64,000 nucleotides of DNA from Egicoccus sp. AB-alg2 (GCF_041821065.1 NZ_JBGUAX010000005.1:372001-436000), one strand, 5' to 3'. Positions 26,822-35,780 are shown, numbered from the stretch's first letter. Notes: generated by a model from the letters alone, not told the origin. A program made the numbers and translations.

Positions 26822-26989
26822 GACCGGTCACGCTACCGGCACCAGGTGCACCTCGATGAGACCGGACACCTCGCGGCCGTCTAGCGTTCACCGCGTCGCT
26901 GGCGGAGCGACGGATGGGGGTAACGCCTCGTCCTTAGCGTGCCGCCGGTCCGTCCCGTCGTACGTAGCACTTTCCGGGGAGAAAGCCGC

Positions 26990-28456
26990 ATGTCACACAT
27001 TCGAGCTGGTCGACGCGGTCACGCGTCCAACCGCGCCGCCGCGGCGGCGCTCGCGCTGGCCCTGGGCCTGGCCGCCTGTGGGGGTGCCGACGACACCGCG
27101 GCGCCCGAGGAGGGCGGTGACGACGGCGCCGCGGCGGAGGAGGGCGTCGACGAGCCCGAGCCCGTCGCCGAGGGTGTCACGGAGGTGCCGGTGTGGATCG
27201 CCTTCACCGACGCCCGCCTGGACTGGACCCGCGACGTCGCCGCCGCCTTCAACGAGCAGCTGGACGGCTACGAGATCACCGTCCAGGGCTACGACAACTA
27301 CGAGGCGCTCTTCGACGCGACGCTGTTGGCCGTCGACCAGGGCAACCCGCCGGCGGTCGTGCAGTACTTCGAGGCGGCCACCACCGAGGCGAATGACGCG
27401 GTCACCAACGCCGGCGACCCGCTGTTCACGAGCGTGACGGAGGCGATCGGTGGACGCGACCAGATCCTCGACGTCCCCGTCGTGATCGACGACGTCGTCG
27501 AATCGGCCGCCAACTACTACACGATCGACGGCGAGCTGCGCTCGATGCCGTGGAACACCTCGTCGGCGATCATGTTCACGAACCGGACGATGCTGGAAGA
27601 GGCCGGGGTCGACGAGATCCCCGACACCTGGCAGGGCATCACCGAGGCCTGCGACACGATCATGGCCTCGGATGCCGCGCCGGAGCACTGCATCACCTGG
27701 CCCAACCACTCCTGGTTCATCGAGCAGTCGATCGCCCAGCAGGGCGAGGTCCTGGCCAACAACGACAACGGCCGCGCCGGCCGCGCCGACGAGGTCGCCA
27801 TCGACACGCCGGCGATGGTCGACTACGTGACGTGGTGGAAGGAGCTGCAGGACGCCGGCCACTACGTCTACACGGGCGTCCAGCGCGACTGGGACGGCAC
27901 GTACAACGCCTTCGCGTCCCAGCAGGTGCCGTTCCTCATCTACTCGTCGTCCGACACCACGCTCCTGACCGAGGAGGGCGAGAACGGCGGCTTCGAGGTG
28001 GAGGCCTCGTTCATGCCGGGCAACGGTGACCGCGCCGAGGGCGGCAACATCATCGGTGGTGCGACCCTGTGGCTGGTCGACGGGTTGGAGACGGAGACCG
28101 AGGACGTCGCGCTGGCGTTCCTCAACTTCCTGAACAACCCGGAGAACGCCGCCGACTGGCACCGCGTCACCGGTTACATCCCGATCACCAACGCGGCCGT
28201 CGAACTCCTCGAGGAGGAGGGCTGGTTCGAGGAGAACCCGAACTCCGCCGTGGCCGGTGAGCAGCTGGCGGCCGCGCCGGCCTCGCCCGCGACCGCAGGG
28301 GTCCTGATGGGCAACTTCGTCGCCATCCGTGACGTCATCACCGGCGCGATCGAGGACGTGCTCGTCAACGACCTGGACCCGGCCGACCGGATGAGTCAGG
28401 CCGACGAGGAAGCTCAGCGTCTGCTCGACGACTACAACGAGCTGTTCGTCGACTGA
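26990..28456 (+). CDS. Extracellular sugar/glycerol-phosphate-binding lipoprotein (UgpB-like)
   Basis: 488 aa solute-binding lipoprotein. The signal peptide ends in the lipobox LGLAAC (Cys near residue 29), followed by a 35-residue acidic linker and a type-I binding domain of the large carbohydrate cluster (VPVWIAFTDARLDW, PPAVVQYFEAAT, LRSMPWNTSSAIMFTNR, WPNHSWFIEQ). The phrases resemble glycerol-3-phosphate-binding UgpB, but specificity is not proven. ATG 26990 has GGGGAG 8 nt upstream. Its stop overlaps the start of the first permease (TGATG). Confidence 0.87.
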   Translation: MSHIRAGRRGHASNRAAAAALALALGLAACGGADDTAAPEEGGDDGAAAEEGVDEPEPVAEGVTEVPVWIAFTDARLDWTRDVAAAFNEQLDGYEITVQGYDNYEALFDATLLAVDQGNPPAVVQYFEAATTEANDAVTNAGDPLFTSVTEAIGGRDQILDVPVVIDDVVESAANYYTIDGELRSMPWNTSSAIMFTNRTMLEEAGVDEIPDTWQGITEACDTIMASDAAPEHCITWPNHSWFIEQSIAQQGEVLANNDNGRAGRADEVAIDTPAMVDYVTWWKELQDAGHYVYTGVQRDWDGTYNAFASQQVPFLIYSSSDTTLLTEEGENGGFEVEASFMPGNGDRAEGGNIIGGATLWLVDGLETETEDVALAFLNFLNNPENAADWHRVTGYIPITNAAVELLEEEGWFEENPNSAVAGEQLAAAPASPATAGVLMGNFVAIRDVITGAIEDVLVNDLDPADRMSQADEEAQRLLDDYNELFVD

Positions 28457-29835
28457 TGGTCGTCGCCGCACTGCTGCTGGCCGGCCTGGCCGGCGCGCTC
28501 GCGCTCACCGCGCTGGCGCGCCGGTCCGGCCGGCGGACCGGTCCGGCCGCCGCCGCGGGCGCGGCGGCCGGCGCCGGCGGCGGCGCCCTGTTCCAGGTGC
28601 CGCTCGGGTTCTGCACGTTCGAGGCCGGACGACCGGCCGCCGACGTGGGCTTCGGGCTGTTCCTGATGGCCGTCGGCGTGCTGCTCGGACTGCGACTCGC
28701 TTGGACGCTGCTGGATCCCGCGGGCGCTGCCGAGCGGGCCAAGCGTGGCGACAGCACCACGCACGGCGTGTTCCGCGGCCACCCGTTCCTGCCGTGGGTG
28801 CTGCTCGCACCGACGTTGGCCGTGCTGATCGTGTTCCTGTACTGGCCCGCGTTGCGCACGGCCCGGCTGTCGACCATGAACGTCCGGCTCGGCGCGCCGC
28901 GTACCGCCGACCGGTGCGTGACCAACTTCACCGAGCTCATCGGCCTCAACGCCCCGCAGCTGGCGGGCGTGGCCCTCCTCGCCACCGCCGTCGCCTTCAC
29001 GCTGGCGGTCGCGCTGCGCCGCCGCGCGCGGGCCGCGGTGCCCGGCGCCGGCGTCACGCTCGAGAAGTACGCCGGGTGGGCCTCCACCGCCGGCGTGTTC
29101 GGGGCCCTGTGGCTGCTGTACCTGCTGTGGACGCCAGGGTTCCAGCGCGTCTACGTCGTCACCCTCATCATCTCGGCCGGCACGGTGGTGCTGGGCCTGA
29201 GCATCTCGCTGGCGGTCGCCTACCTCGCCTACCAGCCGATCCGCGGCGCCAGCCTGTACCGCACCCTGCTGGTGTGGCCCTACGCGATCAGCCCGCCCAT
29301 CGCCGGCCTGATCTTCTTCGTCATCTTCGATCCCAACGCCGGCATCGTCGAGCACTGGCTCGGCCAGCTGTTCGGCATCTCGTTGCCCAACTACCGTCAG
29401 AACGCGCTGCTGGCCCAGATCGTCGTCATCCTGGCCAGCGTGTGGAAGACGCTCGGGTACAACCTGCTCTTCTACATCGCCGGCCTGCAGACCGTGCCGG
29501 GCGACCAGCTCGAGGCAGCCGAACTCGACGGCGCCAACGCCTGGCAGCGGTTCCGGCACGTGGTCGTGCCAGCCCTGTCGCCGATCACGTTCTTCCTCGT
29601 CGTCACGAACCTCACCTACGCGTTCTTCGACACGTTCGGGACGATCGACTACCTCACCCGCGGTGGGCCGGCCGGTGAGACGAGCGTGCTGATGTACGAG
29701 ATCTACCTGACCGCCATCCCCGGCCGTGACCTCGGCCGCGGCGCGGCCCAGTCCATGATCCTGTTCGCCGGCGTCATCGCCCTGACCGTGTGGCAGTTCC
29801 GCTCCACCGGGCGCCGCGTCAGCTACGGCCGGTAG
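28456..29835 (+). CDS. Sugar ABC transporter permease (UgpA-like) with long N-terminal extension
   Basis: 459 aa, against roughly 300 for typical UgpA or MalF-short proteins. The C-terminal 230 residues carry the binding-protein-dependent transport domain with the EAA loop EAAELDGANAWQRFRHVVVP. Ahead of it lie extra helices near residues 3-20, 65-87, 112-133, 167-186 and 205-225, with a Cys-containing external loop between. ATG 28456 is coupled to the binding-protein gene. No ATPase gene is nearby, so an MsiK-like shared ATPase is likely (inference). Confidence 0.87.
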   Translation: MVVAALLLAGLAGALALTALARRSGRRTGPAAAAGAAAGAGGGALFQVPLGFCTFEAGRPAADVGFGLFLMAVGVLLGLRLAWTLLDPAGAAERAKRGDSTTHGVFRGHPFLPWVLLAPTLAVLIVFLYWPALRTARLSTMNVRLGAPRTADRCVTNFTELIGLNAPQLAGVALLATAVAFTLAVALRRRARAAVPGAGVTLEKYAGWASTAGVFGALWLLYLLWTPGFQRVYVVTLIISAGTVVLGLSISLAVAYLAYQPIRGASLYRTLLVWPYAISPPIAGLIFFVIFDPNAGIVEHWLGQLFGISLPNYRQNALLAQIVVILASVWKTLGYNLLFYIAGLQTVPGDQLEAAELDGANAWQRFRHVVVPALSPITFFLVVTNLTYAFFDTFGTIDYLTRGGPAGETSVLMYEIYLTAIPGRDLGRGAAQSMILFAGVIALTVWQFRSTGRRVSYGR

Positions 29836-29846
29836 GAGCAACCCAC

Positions 29847-30755
29847 ATGGCCGACACCCTGCCGTCCACCCGCGTCCCGCCGGCGACCGCGCCGGTCCCG
29901 CCGCCGAAGCGTCCCTCGCGCGGACGACGCCTGCTCGCCCGGCGGTCGCGTGCCGACCACTGGTACACCCACCTCGCGCTGATCGTCGCCTGCCTCGTCA
30001 TCGGCTTCCCGGTGCTGTACGCCGCGTTGGTGGCGACCCAGGGCAACGCCGACTTCTTCGCGTTCCGCCTGACCCCCGGCGACCGGCTGGCCGACAACTG
30101 GGACGTGGTCTGGAATACCCGCAACCTCGGCGGCTACCTGTGGAACTCGACCATCCAGGCGGTCATCATCACGGTCGGCAAGACCGTGACGGCGCTGCTG
30201 TGCGGGCTGGCGTTCGTCCACCTGCGCTTCCCCGGCAAGTGGATCGTGTTCTGGTTCGTGCTCGTCACGCTGATGATGCCGACCGAGATCCTGGTGCTCG
30301 CGCTGTTCCAGATCGTGTCCGGGTTCGGCTGGGGCAACAGCATGTACGGCCTGACGATCCCGTTCCTGGCCTCCGCCACCGGCGCGTTCCTGTTCCGGCA
30401 GCACTTCGCCAACCTGCCCACCGAACTGTCCGAGGCCGCGCAACTCGACGGCGCCTCGCCCCTGCAGTACCTGTGGCGGATCCTGCTGCCGCTGTCGTGG
30501 AACGTGATCGGGGCACTTGCCGTCATCTCGTTCATCTACAGCTGGAACATGTACCTGTGGCCGCTGCTGATCATCAACGACCAGTCCGCGCAGGTCGTCC
30601 AGATCGGGCTCGGCACACTGCGCAACACCGGCGGCGGCCAGACCTACGGCCCGCTCATGCTCGGGGCACTGCTGGCCTCCATCCCGCCGACGATCGTCTT
30701 CGTCCTGCTCCAGAAGCCGTTCCTGGCCGGCTTCTCCATCAACGCCGACAAGTGA
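29847..30755 (+). CDS. Sugar ABC transporter permease (UgpE-like)
   Basis: 302 aa with six predicted helices and a 40-residue Pro/Arg-rich cytoplasmic N-terminus. The EAA motif is SEAAQLDGASPLQYLWRILLP; LMMPTEILVLALFQIV and SWNMYLWPLLI match UgpE/MalG. ATG 29847 has AGGAG 8 nt upstream and lies 11 nt after the first permease. The last four codons and stop (Ala-Asp-Lys-stop) lie inside the first copy of a 62-bp tandem repeat that continues downstream. Confidence 0.9.
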   Translation: MADTLPSTRVPPATAPVPPPKRPSRGRRLLARRSRADHWYTHLALIVACLVIGFPVLYAALVATQGNADFFAFRLTPGDRLADNWDVVWNTRNLGGYLWNSTIQAVIITVGKTVTALLCGLAFVHLRFPGKWIVFWFVLVTLMMPTEILVLALFQIVSGFGWGNSMYGLTIPFLASATGAFLFRQHFANLPTELSEAAQLDGASPLQYLWRILLPLSWNVIGALAVISFIYSWNMYLWPLLIINDQSAQVVQIGLGTLRNTGGGQTYGPLMLGALLASIPPTIVFVLLQKPFLAGFSINADK

Positions 30756-30912
30756 CGGCGGCCCCGAAGGGCCTTCGTCCCTCGGCGCCCCACGCAAGGG
30801 GCGACGCCGACAAGTGACGGCGGCCCCGAAGGGCCTTCGTCCCTCGGCGCCCCACGCAAGGGGCGACGCCGACAAGTGACGGCGGCGCCGACAGGCCTTC
30901 GTCCCTTGGCGT
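30744..30912 (+). repeat. 62-bp tandem repeat, two full copies and one partial, beginning inside the permease 3' end
   Basis: Copies start at 30744, 30806 and 30868; the first two are essentially identical and the third decays after about 25-45 bases. Each begins with GCCGACAAGTGA, the final Ala-Asp-Lys-stop codons of the permease. Each full unit has two hairpins: GGCCC-CGAA-GGGCC and CGCCCC-ACGCAA-GGGGCG. The array looks like tandem duplication of the gene's end plus its terminator. It is not CRISPR: there are no spacers. Confidence 0.85.
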
Positions 30913-30923
30913 GCGGGAGCGGA

Positions 30924-31031
30924 GGCGTGGGGTGGCTGCCGTAGCAGGGGCTGTGAGCGAGCGAAGCGATGCTCACGAGTGCAGTGTGGGTCGGGGCGGA
31001 ACGCCCCCTGCGCAGGCAGCCACCCCACGCC
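30924..31031. repeat. Long inverted repeat with branched internal hairpins (possible structured RNA or bidirectional terminator)
   Basis: Outer arms GGCGTGGGGTGGCTGCC (30924-30940) and exact complement (31015-31031) form 17 bp. After a 3x3 internal loop the stem can continue with GCAGGGG (30944-30950) and CCCCTGC (31005-31011). Inside are GTGAGC (30953-30958) with GCTCAC (30971-30976), and an alternative hairpin GGGGCG-GAA-CGCCCC (30993-31007) that competes with the 7-bp stem. Transcription is not shown. It could be a terminator for the convergent genes, a repeat-type element or a non-coding RNA. Confidence 0.55.
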
Positions 31032-31061
31032 GGAGCGGGCGCAACTACGGAGGCAAAGAGC

Positions 31062-31086
31062 GACGCCCCGCGAACCGCGGGGCGTC
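31062..31086 (-). terminator. Terminator of clpX
   Basis: Perfect 11-bp stem GACGCCCCGCG (31062-31072) and complement (31076-31086) with a 3-nt loop, 18 nt after the clpX stop; on the clpX strand GCTCTTTG follows. Confidence 0.8.
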
Positions 31087-31104
31087 AGATGAGGTGAGGT
31101 GCGC

Positions 31105-32379
31105 TCAGGCGGAGCGCTCCTGGGGCTCCTCGAGCTTGCGCAGCTTGCTGTGCGGCACCAGCGTCGGGTTGACCTTCTCGCGCACGGTGTCGGCCGTGAT
31201 CACGCAGCGGCCGACGTCCTGGCGCGACGGCAGCTCGTACATGGTGTTCAGCAGCACCTCTTCGAGGATGGCGCGCAGGCCGCGGGCGCCGGTCTGACGC
31301 AGGATCGCGAGGTCGGCGATGGCGCCCAGCGCCTCCTCGTCGAACTCAAGCTCGACGCCGTCGAACTCGAAGAACTTGCTGTACTGCTTGGTCAGCGCGT
31401 TGCGCGGCCCGGTCAGGATGTCGACCAGTGCGTCGCGCTCGAGCGGCTCCACGGAACTGACGATCGGCAGCCGGCCGATGAACTCCGGGATGAGCCCGTA
31501 CTTGACCAGGTCCTCGGGCAGCACGTTGCGCAGCAGCTGGGCGAGGTCGTCACCGCGGGCGGCCGCGACGTCGGCACCGAAGCCGACCCCGCGCCGGCCC
31601 TGCCGCTGCTCGACAACCTTCTCCAGCCCCGCGAACGCCCCGCCGCAGATGAACAGGATGTTCGAGGTGTCGATCTGGATGAATTCCTGGTGGGGGTGCT
31701 TGCGGCCGCCCTGCGGCGGGACCGACGCGACGGTGCCCTCCAGGATCTTCAGCAGCGCCTGTTGCACGCCCTCGCCGGACACGTCCCGGGTGATCGAGGG
31801 GTTGTCCGACTTGCGGGCGATCTTGTCGACCTCGTCGATGTAGATGATGCCCGTCTCGGCCTTCTTGACGTCGAAGTCGGCGGCCTGGATGAGCTTCAGC
31901 AGGATGTTCTCCACATCCTCACCGACGTAGCCGGCCTCGGTCAGCGCGGTGGCGTCCGCGATGGCGAACGGCACGTTGAGCAGCTTGGCCAGGGTCTGTG
32001 CGAGTAGCGTCTTGCCGGAACCGGTCGGACCGAGCAGCAGGATGTTGGACTTCTGCAGCTCGACGTCCTCGCCGGCGCCGGCGCCGACCTGGATGCGCTT
32101 GTAGTGGTTGTAGACCGCGACCGCCAACGTCTTCTTCGCCGTGTCCTGGCCGACGACGTAGTCGTTCAGGAAGGAGTAGATCTCCTTGGGCTTGGGCAGC
32201 TCGTCGAGTTGGAGGTCGGCGGGCTCGGCGAGCTCCTCCTCGATGATCTCGTTGCACAGGTCGATGCACTCGTCGCAGATGTAGACGCCGGGGCCGGCGA
32301 TCAGCTTCTTCACCTGCTTCTGCGACTTGCCGCAGAAGGAGCACTTCAGGAGAGCGTCGCCCTCACCGAACTTCGCCAT
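31105..32379 (-). CDS. clpX: ATP-dependent Clp protease ATP-binding subunit ClpX
   Basis: 424 aa, normal length. It is the AAA+ unfoldase that feeds substrates to ClpP. The N-terminal zinc domain has CSFCGKSQ and CDECIDLC; Walker A is [17 protein letters not shown], Walker [11 protein letters not shown], and the pore/ClpP-loop region and [20 protein letters not shown] end the fold. ATG 32379 has GGAGGG 5 nt upstream. It lies downstream of clpP after a 155-bp gap. Confidence 0.97.
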   Translation of the reverse strand: MAKFGEGDALLKCSFCGKSQKQVKKLIAGPGVYICDECIDLCNEIIEEELAEPADLQLDELPKPKEIYSFLNDYVVGQDTAKKTLAVAVYNHYKRIQVGAGAGEDVELQKSNILLLGPTGSGKTLLAQTLAKLLNVPFAIADATALTEAGYVGEDVENILLKLIQAADFDVKKAETGIIYIDEVDKIARKSDNPSITRDVSGEGVQQALLKILEGTVASVPPQGGRKHPHQEFIQIDTSNILFICGGAFAGLEKVVEQRQGRRGVGFGADVAAARGDDLAQLLRNVLPEDLVKYGLIPEFIGRLPIVSSVEPLERDALVDILTGPRNALTKQYSKFFEFDGVELEFDEEALGAIADLAILRQTGARGLRAILEEVLLNTMYELPSRQDVGRCVITADTVREKVNPTLVPHSKLRKLEEPQERSA

Positions 32380-32534
32380 CGCGGCCCTCCGCCGTCCTCG
32401 TTGCTCGCCCCCACGGGACGTGAGCGGTCTCGTGGGCTGCGGCCGGTTCCCCCCGACCGCCGCCCGCGGCTCGCCGCGATGGTAACCACCGCGTCCGCCC
32501 GGCGCTGTCAGGCGCCGAACGCGTGCGCCTCGGC

Positions 32535-33173
32535 TCAGCGGACCGCGCGCTCCTGCGCCTTGCGGGTCGCGATGATCTCGTCGACGATGCCGTACTCCTT
32601 GGCCATCGGCGCGTCGAGGATGAAGTCGCGGTCGGTGTCCCGGTCGATCTCCTCGGGCGTCTTGTTGGTCTTCTCGGCCAGGATCTCGTTGAGCAGGTCC
32701 CGCATGCGCAGGATCTCGCGCGCCTGGATCTCGATGTCGACCGACTGGCCCTCGGCGCCGCCCGACGGCTGGTGCAGCAGGATCCGCGAGTGCGGCAGCG
32801 CGAGCCGCTTGCCCGGCGCACCGGCCGCCAGCAGCACCGCGGCCGCCGAGGCGGCCTGCCCCATGCAGATCGTCTGCACGTCGGGCTTGATGAACTCCAT
32901 GGTGTCGTAGATGGCGAACAGCGCGGTGATGGAGCCGCCCGGCGAGTTGATGTAGAGGGCGATGTCCTTCTCCGGGTCCTCGGACTCGAGGTGCAGCAAC
33001 TGCGCCATGATCACGTTGGCGATCTCGTCGTTGACCGGCGTGCCCAGGAAGATGATGCGCTGCTGCAGCAGACGCGAGTAGATGTCGAACGCGCGCTCGC
33101 CGCGGCTGGTCTGCTCGATGACGGTCGGCACGAGGTAGCTGGTCGGCGACGGCGTCTGCTGGATGAAGTCCAC
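32535..33173 (-). CDS. clpP: ATP-dependent Clp protease proteolytic subunit (ClpP2-like)
   Basis: 212 aa serine protease subunit of the tetradecamer. The catalytic Ser lies in [15 protein letters not shown], the His in [10 protein letters not shown] and the Asp in the following RDTDRD region. [19 protein letters not shown] and the Gln-rich hydrophobic N-terminus resemble ClpP2 of mycobacteria. Actinobacteria usually have a tandem clpP1-clpP2 pair; only one copy is present and the space upstream holds a lipoprotein gene on the other strand. GTG 33173 has GGAGGA 7 nt upstream. Confidence 0.95.
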   Translation of the reverse strand: MDFIQQTPSPTSYLVPTVIEQTSRGERAFDIYSRLLQQRIIFLGTPVNDEIANVIMAQLLHLESEDPEKDIALYINSPGGSITALFAIYDTMEFIKPDVQTICMGQAASAAAVLLAAGAPGKRLALPHSRILLHQPSGGAEGQSVDIEIQAREILRMRDLLNEILAEKTNKTPEEIDRDTDRDFILDAPMAKEYGIVDEIIATRKAQERAVR

Positions 33174-33412
33174 CGCGGTTTCCTCCGGGTCGGGCTGGCG
33201 GCCGACTGTACCCGGGGTGTCCGAGCCGACCGTGGGGTTGCGCCTCCGCGACTGAAGGCTGGTGCCGGAGACGGGTCCCCGCCGGCGTCGGCCCGGCCTC
33301 CTAGCAGCCTCGCACCCCGGCCGATGTCCCGGCCGAACGGCCGGGGCGGTGGCGAAGGCCCGCCCGCGGACCCCTACCGTCGGGGGCCACCTTCCCATGC
33401 CCAGGAGCACCC

Positions 33413-34264
33413 GTGCGACTCCGAAACACCACCGCCGCGGCTGCCGTGGCGGTCCTGCTCGCCGCCTGCGGCGGCGCTGCCGACGAGACCGATCCCGGCG
33501 CCGCGCCCGAGACGACGGACGAGCCGACGACCGACGACCCGGCGGAGGCTCCCGGCGAGCCCGAGCTCCCGGACGCCGAGGAGTTCATCACCGACGGCGA
33601 GTTCCGCGGCCAGGGCGTCGTCCTGCCGGTACCCGACGGCTGGTCGGTCGACGAGTTCGGCCTGCTGCAGGGCATCGTCGTCGCGACCTCCGACGAGGAC
33701 CAGAGCCAGCAGCTGGCCGCGCAGGCCGTCGACGCCTCCGGACTGGAGGAGGAGCAGCAGATCGACTTCGACGAGTTGCTCGAGCTGCAGCGCACCCAGT
33801 TCCAGGAGGTCGACCCGGAGATCGAGCCGACGATCGACGAAGAGGTCGAGGTCGGCGGCGCCGAGCGCGCCCAGCGGCTGCGCTTCGAGTCCGTCGAGGT
33901 CGAGGAGCAGCCCGCGTTCACGCTCGACCTCGTGCTCGCCGACGACGGCCAGGGCACCATCGCGCTGTTCAACTACGCCGCACCGAGCGAGGCCTTCGAC
34001 GAGGAGGTCGCCGACCTGCTCGTGACCGGAGCCGGGATCGACCCCGACAGCGAGCCGCCGTCGCCCGAGCCCATGGCCCCCGAGGAGGGCCTCGGCGGCG
34101 AGGAGGGCGCGACCGGCGACGGCGCGACCGGCGACGGCGCGACCGGCGACGGCGCGACCGGCGACGGCGCGACCGGCGACGACGCGACGGGTGACGACAC
34201 GGCCGGCGACGATGCCGCCGGTGACGACGCGACGGGTGACGACGCGGCCGACGACCAGGGCTGA
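33413..34264 (+). CDS. Lipoprotein with C-terminal GATGD repeats
   Basis: 283 aa, family not recognised. The signal peptide ends in lipobox LLAAC (Cys near residue 19), followed by an acidic Thr/Pro linker (20-55), a roughly 150-residue folded part with alternating strands ([46 protein letters not shown]), and a tail of about ten GATGD-like pentapeptides. GTG 33413 has AGGAG 6 nt upstream. It is transcribed against its neighbours tig and clpP and separates two genes adjacent in most bacteria. Its fold resembles small lipoproteins of the LpqN or PsbP-like kind only vaguely. Confidence 0.75.
   Translation: MRLRNTTAAAAVAVLLAACGGAADETDPGAAPETTDEPTTDDPAEAPGEPELPDAEEFITDGEFRGQGVVLPVPDGWSVDEFGLLQGIVVATSDEDQSQQLAAQAVDASGLEEEQQIDFDELLELQRTQFQEVDPEIEPTIDEEVEVGGAERAQRLRFESVEVEEQPAFTLDLVLADDGQGTIALFNYAAPSEAFDEEVADLLVTGAGIDPDSEPPSPEPMAPEEGLGGEEGATGDGATGDGATGDGATGDGATGDDATGDDTAGDDAAGDDATGDDAADDQG
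34106..34252 (+). repeat. 15-bp coding tandem repeat (GATGD pentapeptides)
   Basis: About ten units of GGC GCG ACC GGC GAC, near-identical at the left (first five) and diverging to the right (GACGCGACGGGTGAC and others). Identical nucleotide units suggest recent slippage expansion and likely length variation between strains. Confidence 0.85.
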
Positions 34265-34284
34265 CCGCCCCCCTCGCGCGACGA

Positions 34285-34314
34285 CGGGCGCCCGCCATCC
34301 TCGGCGGGCGCCCG
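34285..34314 (+). terminator. Terminator of the lipoprotein gene
   Basis: Perfect 12-bp stem CGGGCGCCCGCC (34285-34296) with complement at 34303-34314 and 6-nt loop, 21 nt after the stop and followed by TTCTCG. It may also stop tig transcripts; a second weak hairpin (ACCGCC/GGCGGT, 34331-34349) lies just after tig. Confidence 0.75.
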
Positions 34315-34358
34315 TTCTCGTGCGCTCGGAACCGCCGGTGACGGGCGGTCCGGCGTGC

Positions 34359-35780
34359 TCAGTCCTCGGTGTCGGCGTCCTCGCGGGCCGCGACCGGCTC
34401 GTCCGTCGCGGCGTCCGTCGCCTCGGCGGGCTCCGTCGCCTCCGCGGCGTCCGGGTCGTCCAGCAGGCCGAGTTCGACGAGCACCTCGTCGGACGGGCCG
34501 CCGTCGACCTGGGCGGAGGCGACGATCGTGTCGATCGTCTTGCGGCGCATGATGTCGCCGACCAGCGCCGGCAGCGTGCCCTGCTGCTGGATGATCTGCG
34601 CGATCTGCTGCGGGGAGACGCCGTTGGCCTGCGCGTGGCGGACGATCTCCTCGTCGATGTCGCCGGGCTGCAGGTCGAGCTCGAGCCGGCTGGAGAGCGC
34701 GTCGAGGACCAGTTGCGCCTTGACCGTCTCCTCGGCCTGCTGCTGCGCGTTGGTCTCGAACTCCTCGCGCGAGGTGCCCTCCATCTGGAACAGCTGGTCC
34801 ATCTCGATGCCGAAGCGCTCGGCCTGGTGCTCGAGCTGGTGGATGCGGCCCTGCTTGTCGGCCTCGACCATCGAGGGCGGCAGCGGGAGGTCGACCCGGG
34901 CGAGGTAGGCCTCGAGGATGCGACCACGCAGGTCGTGCTGGGCCTGCTCGACCTTGCGGCGCAGCAACGAGTTGCGTAGGTCGCGCTTCAGTTCGTCGAG
35001 GGTGTCGAAGCCCGACGCCGTCTGGGCGAAGTCGTCGTCGAGCTCCGGCAGGGTCTTCTCGCGCACGTCCTTCACGGTGACGAAGAAGCTGGCCTGCTCG
35101 CCGCCGTGCTCGGGGTACTCCTCGGGCAGCGCGTCCTCGTAGGAGAACTCCTCGCCGGCGCGCTTGCCGACGAGCTCCTCGTCGAGCTTGGGCGTCACGC
35201 CCTGCGAGCCGATCTCGTACAGCGCGTCCTCGACCCGCGCGGACTCGAGCTCGGTGCCCTCCACCTCGACCCGCAGGTCGAGGGTGACCATGTCACCGTC
35301 GGCGGCGGCGCGCTCGACCTCGTCGACCTCCGCGAAGCGCTCGCGCAGCTGCTCGAGCTGGGCGTCCACGTCGTCGTCGTCGACGTCCCACTCCGGGAAG
35401 GTGACGCTGATGCCCTCGTGCTCCGGCGGGTCGAAGCTCGGACGCACCTCGACGGTGGCCGTGAAGGTGCAGCCCTCGGCCTCGTCGAAGTTCTGGACGT
35501 CGACCTCCGGCTGGGCGACCGCGTCGATCTCCTCGGCGCGCAGTGCCTCGACGTAGTAGTCGGACAGCGCGTCCTCCATGGCGGTCTGGGCGATCACGCC
35601 CTGGCCGAAGCGCTGCTCGAGGAGCCGGCGCGGAGCCTTGCCGGGACGGAACCCGGGGAGGTTGACCTGCTTGGCCAGCTCGCGGGCGGCGCGGTCGAAC
35701 GCCTGCTTCACACGCTTGGGCTCGACCTCGACGGTCAGCTTGACCTTGACGGGGTCGAGGGTCTCGACGGACGTCTTCAC
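34359..35780 (-). CDS. tig: Trigger factor (ribosome-associated chaperone and prolyl isomerase)
   Basis: 473 aa. The N-terminal ribosome-binding domain has the signature GFRPGKAPRRLLEQRFG. The PPIase domain (about 150-245) contains DGDMVTLDLRVEVEGTELE and LVGKRAGEEFSYEDALPEEYP, and the long helical chaperone domain follows. The last 45 residues are an Ala/Glu/Asp tail outside the fold. GTG 35780 gives the conserved KTSVETLDPVKVKL start; the ribosome binding site is poor. The 290-bp region upstream contains no gene apart from tRNA-Pro on the opposite strand. Confidence 0.96.
   Translation of the reverse strand: MKTSVETLDPVKVKLTVEVEPKRVKQAFDRAARELAKQVNLPGFRPGKAPRRLLEQRFGQGVIAQTAMEDALSDYYVEALRAEEIDAVAQPEVDVQNFDEAEGCTFTATVEVRPSFDPPEHEGISVTFPEWDVDDDDVDAQLEQLRERFAEVDEVERAAADGDMVTLDLRVEVEGTELESARVEDALYEIGSQGVTPKLDEELVGKRAGEEFSYEDALPEEYPEHGGEQASFFVTVKDVREKTLPELDDDFAQTASGFDTLDELKRDLRNSLLRRKVEQAQHDLRGRILEAYLARVDLPLPPSMVEADKQGRIHQLEHQAERFGIEMDQLFQMEGTSREEFETNAQQQAEETVKAQLVLDALSSRLELDLQPGDIDEEIVRHAQANGVSPQQIAQIIQQQGTLPALVGDIMRRKTIDTIVASAQVDGGPSDEVLVELGLLDDPDAAEATEPAEATDAATDEPVAAREDADTED

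Larger units (their letters stand above)
30756..31104. other. 349-bp gene-free region between convergent permease and clpX genes
   Basis: No coding frame is supported. It holds, left to right, the tandem repeat, a long inverted repeat at 30924-31031 and the clpX terminator at 31062-31086. Nearly every base can pair within one of these elements. Confidence 0.6.

Noticed and set aside
30744-30912. CRISPR array
   Set aside because: The 62-bp units are contiguous with no spacers and no cas genes are present.
33236-33251. ClgR-like site upstream of clpP (GTTGCGCCTCCGCGAC)
   Set aside because: The palindrome is imperfect and lacks the TTCGC core typical of ClgR sites; too weak to annotate.
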